From Chloroflexota bacterium (GTDB taxonomy: Bacteria > Chloroflexota > Limnocylindria > Limnocylindrales > CSP1-4): DNA of 6,273 nucleotides. The position numbers and the translations under genes are program-made. This document shows positions 1 to 5,846 of the stretch, piece by piece. Under the pieces are notes generated by a model that was given only the letters and a program-made list of their open reading frames with translations, was not told the origin of the DNA and searched no databases. Location of the stretch: assembly GCA_021815005.1 (NCBI GenBank), contig JAKAHL010000126.1, positions 1 to 6,273 of the forward strand, in the 5' to 3' direction. Within the stretch, counting starts at the first letter, position 1. Each line of letters begins with the position of its first letter.

Positions 1-739
1 GCTGGAGTTCTCCACGCGCGGCGATTACGACCGGGCCACCAAGACGTTCACCCGAAGCCTCCAGTCGTACGCCAACATCTTCAGCTACCCGAACCTGATC
101 GACGGCATCGTGACCTCGCTCGAGATCGCGGTCCTGACCGTGTTCGGCATGCTGCTGCTGCTGGTCCCCACGATGGTCTGGACGGTGGTCCGGGTGCCGC
201 GCATGCGGCGGGTCGTGGAGTTCCTGTGCCTCCTGCCGCTCGCCATCCCGGCGATCGTGATCGTGGTGGGCATCGCCCCCGTCTACCAGTGGATGGGCCA
301 GAACCTGGGCGCCATCGGCGGGTCGGCCCTGACCCTGACGTTCATCGACATCATCCTGGTGCTGCCCTACTCGTACCGCGCGATCGACTCCAGCCTGCGG
401 TCCATCGACACGGCCACGCTGTCGGACGCGGCGCGGAGCCTGGGCGCCGGCTGGCCGCGCACGATCTTCGAGGTGATCGTCCCCAACATCCGGGGCGGCA
501 TCCTCTCCGCCTCCGTCCTCGCCATCGCCCTGGTCCTGGGCGAGTACACGATCTCGTCGCTGCTGTCGTTCAACACGGTGCAGGTGGTCATCTACCTGCT
601 CGGCAAGCGCGACCCGTTCGTCTCGGTCGCCGTGTCGCTGCTCGCCCTGCTGTTCGCGTTCACCCTGCTGTTCGTCATCTCCCGCTTCGCCGCTGGCGCC
701 GACCATCGCGCCCAGCGAGCCGCCGAGGAACCCTCTTGA
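1..739 (+). CDS. ABC importer permease, PotC-like, 5' end missing
   Basis: Inner-membrane permease subunit of a binding-protein-dependent ABC importer. The reading frame is open from base 2, so the gene starts before the window; 245 residues are visible. Hydrophobic segments lie at about fragment residues 40-63, 71-95, 105-125, 168-190 and 207-229, so only the first membrane helix and cytoplasmic N-terminus are probably missing. Between the third and fourth segments is the EAA loop that docks on the ATPase (residues about 142-161: DAARSLGA, a Gly, then the IVP ending), the hallmark of the BPD_transp_1 family. The PLAIPAIV stretch is typical of PotC/putrescine-type and related iron or phosphonate permeases. 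The Arg/Ala/Glu-rich tail is short. The stop overlaps the start of the ATPase gene, so the two are translationally coupled. The transported solute cannot be determined. Confidence 0.93.
   Translation, partial: LEFSTRGDYDRATKTFTRSLQSYANIFSYPNLIDGIVTSLEIAVLTVFGMLLLLVPTMVWTVVRVPRMRRVVEFLCLLPLAIPAIVIVVGIAPVYQWMGQNLGAIGGSALTLTFIDIILVLPYSYRAIDSSLRSIDTATLSDAARSLGAGWPRTIFEVIVPNIRGGILSASVLAIALVLGEYTISSLLSFNTVQVVIYLLGKRDPFVSVAVSLLALLFAFTLLFVISRFAAGADHRAQRAAEEPS
725..730 (+). promoter_or_regulatory. Shine-Dalgarno site for the ABC ATPase gene
   Basis: GAGGAA lies inside the last codons of the permease gene, 8 nt before the ATG at 739. Together with the TGATG stop/start overlap it fixes 739 as the ATPase start. 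The frame is open much further upstream (at least to 226), but that extension runs through the permease coding sequence. Confidence 0.8.
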
Positions 740-1809
740 TGACCTCCGCCAGCACCAGTCCCGCCCCCGCCGGGCACGGCGTCGCCGTGGTCTTCGAGGA
801 CATGCACCGCTGGTACGGCACGGTGCACGCCCTCCAGGGCCTGTCCATCGACATCGCCCCGGGCGAGCTGATCGCGCTGCTCGGTCCGTCAGGTTGCGGC
901 AAGACCACCGCCCTGCGAGCGCTCGGCGGCCTGGACGAGGTGGACCAAGGCCGGATCCTGGTGGGCGGCAAGGACATCACCCGGGTGCCGGCCAACAAGC
1001 GGAACATGGGGATCGTGTTCCAGGCCTACAGCCTGTTCCCCAACATGACCGCGCGCGACAACGTCGCCTACGGCTTGCGGCTGCGGCGCGTGGACGGCGC
1101 GACCCGCAAGCGCAAGGCCGAGGAGACCCTCGATCTGGTCGGCCTGGGCGACCAGGCGAACAAGTACCCGCACCAGATGTCGGGTGGCCAGCAGCAGCGC
1201 GTGGCGCTCGCTCGGGCCCTCGCCATCGAGCCCAGCGTGCTGCTGCTCGACGAGCCGCTCTCGGCGCTGGACGCCAAGGTGCGCCGCCAGCTCCGCGAGG
1301 AGATCCGGCGGATCCAGATCATGGTTGGCATCACCACCCTGTTCGTGACCCACGACCAAGAGGAGGCCCTCGCGATGGGCGACCGCGTGGGCGTCATGTC
1401 CGCCGGGCGCCTAGAGCAGATCGCCGCGCCGGCCGAACTCTACGAGCGCCCCCAGACGCGGTTCGTGGCGGAGTTCGTGGGCCTGACCAACCGGATCCCG
1501 GGCAAGACCGACGGCGGCGAGGTCCACGTGCTGGGCCAGAGGGTGCCGCTGGTGCCCGGCGCAACCGACCGCGGCGACGTGAAGGCGCTGGTGCGCCCCG
1601 AGCATGTCCGGCTGGCCGCCAATCCGCAGGGCGCCGGCCGGGTGCTCGCCGTCAGCTTCCTGGGTTCGATGTGCCGCGCGCAGGTGGCGCTGCCCGACGA
1701 GACGATCGTGGTGGCCCAGCTGTCGGCGGCAGAGGCGTCAGGGCTGTACCCGGGCGTGGCGGTGGAGGTGAGCGTGGTGCCCGAGCCGGTCTTCGCCGTC
1801 GCCAGCTAG
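739..1809 (+). CDS. ABC importer ATP-binding protein, PotA-like with TOBE domain
   Basis: Cytoplasmic ATPase that powers solute uptake with the preceding permease; 356 residues, normal for the PotA/FbpC/MalK class. The nucleotide-binding domain covers about residues 15-245: Walker A GPSGCGKTT (49-57, catalytic Lys55), Q-loop Gln95, signature SGGQQ (148-152), Walker B VLLLDEP (167-173, Glu172), D-loop SALD (175-178) and switch His205. All key residues are present, so it should be active. The C-terminal part (about 250-356) has the RPEHVRL start of a TOBE domain at about 286-292, which in this class often carries regulatory or substrate-sensing roles. The start is set by the TGATG overlap with the permease and a good ribosome site. 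Close relatives move polyamines, ferric iron, 2-aminoethylphosphonate or related solutes; which applies here is unknown. Confidence 0.95.
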   Translation: MTSASTSPAPAGHGVAVVFEDMHRWYGTVHALQGLSIDIAPGELIALLGPSGCGKTTALRALGGLDEVDQGRILVGGKDITRVPANKRNMGIVFQAYSLFPNMTARDNVAYGLRLRRVDGATRKRKAEETLDLVGLGDQANKYPHQMSGGQQQRVALARALAIEPSVLLLDEPLSALDAKVRRQLREEIRRIQIMVGITTLFVTHDQEEALAMGDRVGVMSAGRLEQIAAPAELYERPQTRFVAEFVGLTNRIPGKTDGGEVHVLGQRVPLVPGATDRGDVKALVRPEHVRLAANPQGAGRVLAVSFLGSMCRAQVALPDETIVVAQLSAAEASGLYPGVAVEVSVVPEPVFAVAS

Positions 1810-1903
1810 GGACCGGCTAGACCCGCGGCCGCAGGGGGGTCAAACGGCACCCCAGTCGCTCCGTCGCCGCATCGTCGTTCCGTCGTCGCTCGAGGTCGCC
1901 CGC

Positions 1904-3292
1904 ATGTCCGCTGTCCCCCTTCCCGGCCTCCGTCAGATCACCGAGCCCGCCCGCACCATCGACGTGGTCCACGAGACGGACGTCCTGGTGGTGGGCTCCG
2001 GGCCCGGCGGCCTGGGCGCCGCGCTGGGTGCCGCGCGCGCCGGGGCGCGGACCACGCTGCTGGAGCGCTTCGGCTGCTTCGGCGGCAACATCACGGCCGT
2101 CGGCGTGGAGAGCTTCGCCTGGTACCGCCACGAGCAGACCGTGGACAGCGTGGGCATCGGCTCCGAGATCGAGGCCCGGGCGCGGGCGGCCGGCGCCACC
2201 TCCGACGAGAGCCAGTCCACCAGCCAGGCCTTCGACGCCGAGGGCTTCAAGGTGGTCGCCGACCGGCTGGTCGAGGAGAACGGGATCACCCCGATGCTCC
2301 ACCGGACCTTCGTGGCGCCCATCGTCGAGGACGGCGTGGTCCGCGGCGTGATCACGGAGAGCAAGTCGGGCCGCGAGGCGATCCTCGCCCGCCGGGTGGT
2401 GGACGCGACGGGCGATGCCGACGTCGCCTACCGGGCCGGCGCCCCGACCCGCAAGACGCCTCGCGAGGAGATGCTCTCCGCGTCGGTGGTGTTCTCGATG
2501 ACCGGCGTCAACAAGCGCGCGTTCATCGACGCGATCAAGGCGGACCCGCCCAGGTACCGCGACTGGGCGGGCAACTTCGAGTGGGACATCAAGACCGACG
2601 GCAAGGAGGACGAGATGTTCTCGCCCTTCCTCCGCAAGCCGTTCAAGAAGGCCGTGGAGGCGGGCCTCATCCCGCCGGGCCTGATCACGATGGCCGGCAC
2701 CTACGGGACGGTCCACGACAACGGCGACCTGACGTACCTCAACCTGATCCACATGGGCGAGGTGGACGGGACCTCTGCCGACGAGCTGTGCCGGGCCGAG
2801 ATCGAGGGCCGGCGGCAGGCGATGCACGCGATCGAGGCGCTGCGCGCGTTCATGCCCGGCTGCGAGACCGCGACGCTGCGCAACTTCGGCATGACCGTGG
2901 GCCTGCGCGACACCCGCAAGATCGACGCCGTCTACAACCTCACCGCCGACGACGTGCGCGGCGAGGCGCGCTTCGAGGACTCGATCGGCATCTTCCCCGA
3001 GTTCATCGACGGCTACGGCGTGCTGGTCCTGCCCACCACGGGCCGCTACTTCCACGTGCCCTACCGCTCGCTCGTGCCCAAGGGCGTGGAGCACCTGCTG
3101 GTGGCCGGGCGGTCCATCGGCGGGGACAAGATCAGCCACGCCGCCGTGCGCTCCATGACCTGCTGCACCGTGTCGGGACAGGGCGCGGGCGTGGCCGCCG
3201 CCGTCTCCATCCGCGAGGACGCGGGCGTGGCCGAGGTGGGGATCGGGAAGGTCCGCGCCGAGCTCGCGCGCCAGGGCGTGCGGCTGGACTGA
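1904..3292 (+). CDS. FAD-dependent oxidoreductase (FAD_oxidored, PF12831-like)
   Basis: Predicted soluble flavoprotein of 462 residues. The N-terminal Rossmann fold has a beta strand DVLVV, the dinucleotide motif GSGPGG (31-36) and acidic Glu54 (LLER) to bind the FAD ribose. A GCFGGN loop (57-62) follows, of the kind seen after the first helix in PF12831 proteins. A second FAD motif, VVDATGDADV (165-174), closes the cofactor site. The C-terminus has the family signature VPYRSLVPKG (385-394), AGRSIGG (401-407) and a Cys pair (420-421) just before GQGAG. No signal peptide is seen. GAGG lies 8 nt before the ATG, supporting this start. It follows the ABC ATPase by 94 nt on the same strand; that gap holds only a weak hairpin (GGGGT/ACCCC, 1836-1853) without a T-run, so co-transcription is plausible. 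Substrate unknown; oxidation of the imported solute is a guess from context. Confidence 0.87.
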   Translation: MSAVPLPGLRQITEPARTIDVVHETDVLVVGSGPGGLGAALGAARAGARTTLLERFGCFGGNITAVGVESFAWYRHEQTVDSVGIGSEIEARARAAGATSDESQSTSQAFDAEGFKVVADRLVEENGITPMLHRTFVAPIVEDGVVRGVITESKSGREAILARRVVDATGDADVAYRAGAPTRKTPREEMLSASVVFSMTGVNKRAFIDAIKADPPRYRDWAGNFEWDIKTDGKEDEMFSPFLRKPFKKAVEAGLIPPGLITMAGTYGTVHDNGDLTYLNLIHMGEVDGTSADELCRAEIEGRRQAMHAIEALRAFMPGCETATLRNFGMTVGLRDTRKIDAVYNLTADDVRGEARFEDSIGIFPEFIDGYGVLVLPTTGRYFHVPYRSLVPKGVEHLLVAGRSIGGDKISHAAVRSMTCCTVSGQGAGVAAAVSIREDAGVAEVGIGKVRAELARQGVRLD

Positions 3293-3311
3293 CAGCTCGG
3301 GCACCGCGTCG

Positions 3312-3803
3312 GTGGACCTGCTCTCGATCCTGTCGGCGCTCGGTAGCGTCGCGCTCCTGGGCTGGATCGTCATCGCCGTCGTCCAGCTCCGGCTGCAGTA
3401 CGCCCAGCGGCGCGAGGAGATCGTCCTGCGCCTCTACGAGCCCCTCCTGTCGGAGGCGCTGACGCGGGCGTACTGGCGCGTCCAGACGTGGCCGTTCGCC
3501 GACCACGCGGCGTTCCTCGCCGGCGCCTCGCTCGACGACTGGACCGCGTTCGACCAGGTGGCGACCTTCTACGAGACGATGGGCGTGCTGCACGATCGGG
3601 GCGTGGCCGACCTGACCCTGCTCGGCGAGCTGCTGACCGGGGCCGTGTTCGAGGCCTGGGACCGCTGCGCGCCGATCGTCCGGGGCGAGCGGGCGCGGAC
3701 CGGCACGCCGCAGAAGTACGTGGCGTTCGAGCGGCTTGTCGGGCTGCTCGAGGGGCACCTTGCCTCGCGCGGCGTGGCGCGGCCGGGGATCGGGGCTCGA
3801 TAG
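3312..3803 (+). CDS. Small membrane-anchored protein, DUF4760-like
   Basis: Uncharacterised protein of 163 residues with a GTG start and no strong ribosome site. It begins 19 nt after the oxidoreductase stop, so it probably depends on that transcript and on reinitiation. Residues about 4-26 form one hydrophobic N-terminal segment, followed by RLQYAQRR, giving a likely N-out anchor with the rest in the cytoplasm. The remainder looks helical and soluble, with Trp/Tyr-rich stretches (YWRVQTW 54-60, FYETMGVLHDRG 86-97, AWDRCAPIVRGER 115-127). The pattern of a membrane anchor, then an 'FYE.mG.L' helix, then 'W..c.piv..eR' resembles DUF4760 proteins from memory; no function is established for that family. 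Codon bias matches the neighbours and the frame is intact, which supports a real gene. It may be an accessory to the transporter or unrelated. Confidence 0.7.
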   Translation: MDLLSILSALGSVALLGWIVIAVVQLRLQYAQRREEIVLRLYEPLLSEALTRAYWRVQTWPFADHAAFLAGASLDDWTAFDQVATFYETMGVLHDRGVADLTLLGELLTGAVFEAWDRCAPIVRGERARTGTPQKYVAFERLVGLLEGHLASRGVARPGIGAR

Positions 3804-3820
3804 GGGAGCGGTGGCGGCCG

Positions 3821-3860
3821 GGGTTGCGCGTGGTTCCGCGGGGTTGCGCGTGGTTGCGGC
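3821..3860 (+). repeat. Two-copy 20-bp direct tandem repeat
   Basis: Two adjacent 20-nt units, 3821-3840 and 3841-3860, share the first 15 bases (GGGTTGCGCGTGGTT) and match at 17 of 20 positions. They begin 17 nt after the stop of the membrane-protein gene. Confidence 0.85.
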
Positions 3861-3863
3861 CGC

Positions 3864-3955
3864 CCCGGCGCCCCTCCCCCGGGCCCGGCGCCCCCCGGGC
3901 CCGGCGCTCCTCCCCGGGCCCGGCGCCCATCCCCCAGACCCGGCGCCCATCCCTC
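3864..3955 (+). repeat. Degenerate ~20-bp GC tandem array with palindromic cores
   Basis: The heptamer CCCGGCG starts at 3864, 3884, 3900, 3919 and 3939, giving spacings of 20, 16, 19 and 20 nt. Three units carry the perfect 10-bp palindrome CCGGGCCCGG (3879-3888, 3895-3904, 3914-3923); a decayed version sits at 3934-3943. The last two units share GGCGCCCATCCC. It is almost pure G/C and could form several alternative stem-loops. It is not a CRISPR: there are no unique spacers and the units are too short and variable. Confidence 0.85.
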
Positions 3956-3979
3956 GGATATGCCTGGCACGACTCTTAG
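3956..3979 (+). repeat. Intergenic motif, copy 1 (GGATATGCCTGGCACGACT)
   Basis: This sequence recurs at 5698-5717 with 17 of 19 matches and one extra A. It contains TGGCACG, which equals the -24 half of the sigma-54 consensus, and TT at the right place for the -12 half. However, the almost invariant GC there is AG, so an active sigma-54 promoter is not supported. No gene starts just downstream on this strand. The role is unknown. Confidence 0.5.
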
Positions 3980-4127
3980 ATGCGTGGCGCACGCCGACAG
4001 TCCTCATCCATTCACGACGGGCATCGGTGGGGCTCGAAGGTTGCGAAACCGGCCGGATGCGTGGGCGCGAGGCTCACGTGCGGCCTCTACCAGTCGCTCT
4101 GGGCATAGCTGAGAACCGGGGCAGCAT

Positions 4128-4170
4128 GGAACGGGGAGCGGGGAACGGGGATGGAGACGGGGAGGGAACG
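4128..4170 (+). repeat. G-run cluster with G-quadruplex potential
   Basis: Short degenerate repeats of GGAACGGGGA start at 4128, 4142, 4153 and 4165. They supply four GGGG runs at 4133-4136, 4140-4143, 4147-4150 and 4159-4162, with loops AGC, AAC and an 8-nt loop, plus a GGG at 4164-4166. This fits a four-tier G-quadruplex apart from one slightly long loop. It lies 45-90 nt past the end of the minus-strand oxidoreductase gene. In read-through RNA from the rightward genes it would be G-rich. Confidence 0.7.
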
Positions 4171-4214
4171 CAGACGTTGCGTCGAAGCGTGCTGCCCGCC
4201 CGGCACCCGGGCCG

Positions 4215-5495
4215 TCAACTCGGCCGCACCGCCCCGTGCTCCACGGTGAGCGCCACGATGTCGGCGGCGGGCACGTCACGCGAGGCCACCCCGCGCTGCA
4301 CGGCTAGCGCCGCCGCGGCGCCCGTCGCCTGGCCCATCGCCATGCACGTGCACTGGGCGCGGATCCCCGCGAACGCGATCCGGTTTGCGGACACGTTCCG
4401 CCCCGCGACGGTGATCCGTCGCGAGCCCTCGGGTACCAGCGCTCGGAACGGCACCGTGGGGATGGCGTCCGGGTCGTCGATGAACGAGACCTCGCAGCCC
4501 ACCTCCTGACTGTGCAGGTCGATGTAGTTGAACGCGTTGCAGACCGCGTCATCGAACCGCGTCGCGCGCACGAAGTCGTCCCTGACCACCGTGTACTCGC
4601 CCACGGTGTGGTACGTCTCGCGGGCTAGCGCGAACGGCGCCATGTAGCGGATCGACGCGCGCTCGGCACCCGGGATCCGCTCGCGGACGAACCGGAACAT
4701 GCGCAGCATCCGCTCGCGCCCCTCGACGTCAGCCCGGGTCTGGCCATCGGCGTCGGAGGTGTCGGCGTCGTAGATGTGCGTCCCGTTGTGACCGCCGTGG
4801 CGAAGGTAGTAGATGAACGGCTCCATGTTGGCGTACGCCCAGTCGCCCTTGCGCAGCGTGCCGTCCGCCATCGCCTCCTCGTACAGCGTCTGGACCTCCT
4901 CCTTCCAGAGCTGCTCGAACTCGATCCCGGCGAACTGGTACTGGAGCGTGCCCGGCTGGCTCACCTCCGAGCGCGTCGTCCGCAGGCCGAGCGCGCGCAC
5001 GGCGTCCGAATCGCCGGACGCGTCGATCAGCTCGCGACAGCGGGTGGTCCGGCGGACGCCGCGGCCCAGCGAGACCACCTCCCACCAGTCGCCGTCGGCG
5101 CGGATCTCGGCCACGAACTCGTGATAGTGCAGGACGACGCCAGCCGCCACCGCGGCCGCCTCGGCCACGGCCGCGTAGACCGGGACGCTGATGTACGAGT
5201 AGTAGCCGGGCGTCTCCACCGGGCGGCGCCTGCGATAGTCCGGGATCGGGAGGCCCTCCGCCTCCTTCGACGCCGTGTAGAGCTCCCACGGGATGCCCTG
5301 GACCACAGGGCCGGTCTGGGTGAAGAAGTGGTTCGGCATCCAGACGCCGCCGGCCGTCATCGTCCCGCCGAGCATGGTGCCCGCCTCGACGACCGATGTG
5401 GTGACGCCCGCGCGGGCGGCCTGGATGGCGGCGATGTGGCCCGCCGTCCCACCCCCGACGACGAGGACGTCGACCGTCTCCGAAACCTGCCTCAT
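4215..5495 (-). CDS. Second FAD-dependent oxidoreductase (FAD_oxidored, PF12831-like)
   Basis: Predicted soluble flavoprotein of 426 residues from the ATG at 5495. It has the strand DVLVV, dinucleotide motif GGGTAG (14-19), acidic Glu37 (VVEAG), the LGGTMTAGG loop (42-50), a second FAD motif IDASGDSD (157-164), and the C-terminal signature VPFRALVPEG (348-357), AGR (364-366) and CTCMAMGQATG (382-392). This is the same architecture as the gene at 1904-3292, but the middle region differs, so the two are distant paralogs with probably different substrates. A TTG at 5522 would add nine residues (MTQGHHNGR), but flavoproteins of this type usually start just before the first strand, so ATG 5495 is preferred. 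Ribosome binding at it is weak. It converges with the upstream block and lies on the same strand as the cysteine desulfurase, 351 nt away. Substrate unknown. Confidence 0.87.
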   Translation of the reverse strand: MRQVSETVDVLVVGGGTAGHIAAIQAARAGVTTSVVEAGTMLGGTMTAGGVWMPNHFFTQTGPVVQGIPWELYTASKEAEGLPIPDYRRRRPVETPGYYSYISVPVYAAVAEAAAVAAGVVLHYHEFVAEIRADGDWWEVVSLGRGVRRTTRCRELIDASGDSDAVRALGLRTTRSEVSQPGTLQYQFAGIEFEQLWKEEVQTLYEEAMADGTLRKGDWAYANMEPFIYYLRHGGHNGTHIYDADTSDADGQTRADVEGRERMLRMFRFVRERIPGAERASIRYMAPFALARETYHTVGEYTVVRDDFVRATRFDDAVCNAFNYIDLHSQEVGCEVSFIDDPDAIPTVPFRALVPEGSRRITVAGRNVSANRIAFAGIRAQCTCMAMGQATGAAAALAVQRGVASRDVPAADIVALTVEHGAVRPS

Positions 5496-5515
5496 GCGCC
5501 CATTGTGATGGCCCT
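5492..5515 (-). promoter_or_regulatory. Possible three-codon leader overlapping the oxidoreductase start
   Basis: On the minus strand an AGGG (5515-5512) sits 8 nt before an out-of-frame ATG at 5503. That ATG opens ATG GGC GCA TGA, whose stop overlaps the ATG of the oxidoreductase at 5495 in the form ATGA. Ribosomes loaded at AGGG could reinitiate at the real start, which lacks its own well-placed Shine-Dalgarno site. The arrangement is seen directly; its use is speculative and chance occurrence is possible. Confidence 0.3.
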
Positions 5516-5592
5516 GGGTCAAGCGCGTGCAGGCGCATGACGACTGGTACCCGCGACCCGCGCGGCGGCCTGCGCCACGCTTGGCCGGCGCG

Positions 5593-5629
5593 GGTGCATC
5601 CGCGCGCGTTGCACGCGCGGATGCGCACC
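5593..5629. repeat. Strong GC hairpin upstream of the second oxidoreductase
   Basis: GGTGC (5593-5597) pairs with GCACC (5625-5629), and ATCCGCGCG (5598-5606) pairs with CGCGCGGAT (5614-5622). This gives 14 base pairs with a 2-nt bulge (5623-5624) and a 7-nt loop. No T-run follows on either strand, so it is not a classical intrinsic terminator. It sits about 100 nt upstream of the oxidoreductase ATG and could act in DNA as an operator or in RNA as a leader structure. Confidence 0.7.
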
Positions 5630-5817
5630 AGGCTTAGCGAACCTCGAACCGGCGGCCGCGGGCGCCACGTGGAGAGCTGGAGGGGTCGGATGCGGCTGGA
5701 ATATGCGTGGCACGTCTGGGGTTCCTGCTCCGTGGCGACGACGACGGCCCACGGCTGGTCACCAGGAGCCGAGGACCGCTACGTAAGCGTGGTGCGCATC
5801 CGCCAGCGTGCGACGCG
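5605..5817. repeat. Spaced imperfect inverted repeat (REPIN- or MITE-like)
   Basis: The left arm 5605-5636 matches the reverse complement of the right arm 5784-5817 at 30 of 32 positions, with a 2-nt insertion in the right arm. The shared core is GCGGATGCGCACCA, and the inner ends share GCTTA. The arms are separated by 147 nt with no gene. The left arm also forms half of the local hairpin at 5593-5629; the right arm does not fold as well alone. Two inverted copies around a short non-coding centre are the layout of REPINs and of small non-autonomous elements. No target-site duplication is evident and no second copy is in this window, so the mobile interpretation is an inference. Confidence 0.65.
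5698..5717 (+). repeat. Intergenic motif, copy 2 (GGAATATGCGTGGCACGTCT)
   Basis: This is the second copy of the motif at 3956, differing by one inserted A and two substitutions. It keeps TGGCACG, but the bases where a sigma-54 -12 element would lie are G-rich, so no promoter is supported. It lies in the centre of the spaced inverted repeat, on the strand opposite to both flanking genes. Confidence 0.45.
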
Positions 5818-5846
5818 AGCCGGGAGGCCGAGCGCACGCCCCGGGG

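Larger units (their letters stand above)
3804..4214. other. Non-coding gap between convergent genes
   Basis: 411 nt separate the stop codons of two genes that face each other. No convincing gene is present; open frames here have repeat-driven composition. The left half is repetitive and extremely GC-rich (20-bp direct repeat, then a degenerate tandem array), the middle carries a motif that recurs at 5698, and the right part has a G-run cluster. No T-rich intrinsic terminator is seen for either gene, so termination probably relies on these GC-rich structures or on Rho. Confidence 0.7.
5496..5846. other. Non-coding gap upstream of the second oxidoreductase
   Basis: 351 nt lie between two minus-strand genes. 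No credible gene is present on either strand; open frames here are extensions of antisense shadows. The gap must contain the end of the desulfurase transcript and probably the promoter of the oxidoreductase. A TTGACC (5522-5517, minus) looks like a -35 box but has no -10 partner before the ATG. The notable contents are the hairpin at 5593-5629, the spaced inverted repeat at 5605-5817, a second copy of the TATGC-TGGCACG motif, and an 11-bp palindrome CTGGTCACCAG at 5755-5765. Confidence 0.65.

Noticed and set aside
226..738. N-terminal extension of the ABC ATPase to an ATG at 226
   Set aside because: It would overlap the permease coding region for over 500 nt; the extension is Pro/Arg/His-rich nonsense, and the ATG at 739 has a good ribosome site and stop/start overlap.
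1836..1853. Intrinsic terminator after the ABC ATPase
   Set aside because: Only a 5-bp stem with an 8-nt loop and no following T-run; insufficient to break the likely operon.
1817..3373. 518-codon open frame on the minus strand
   Set aside because: It lies antisense to the well-supported oxidoreductase gene; its product is a His/Arg/Gly/Ala/Leu-rich composition with no motif, as expected for a mirror frame of high-GC coding DNA.
3864..3955. CRISPR array
   Set aside because: Units are about 20 nt, degenerate and directly abutting, without unique spacers or cas genes nearby.
3965..3980. Sigma-54 promoter
   Set aside because: The -24 half matches TGGCACG, but the nearly invariant GC of the -12 element is AG and no gene begins downstream on this strand.
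3132..4007. 291-codon open frame on the minus strand across the repeats
   Set aside because: It is antisense to two genes and then runs through the GC tandem repeats, giving a Pro/Gly/Arg low-complexity product.
3980..4108. Short plus-strand ORF beginning at the ATG after the repeated motif
   Set aside because: About 42 codons, no ribosome site, no recognisable sequence, and it ends in the convergent gap.
4776..5540. 254-codon open frame on the plus strand
   Set aside because: Antisense shadow of the second oxidoreductase; the product has low-complexity Arg/Ala/Val composition and no recognisable domain.
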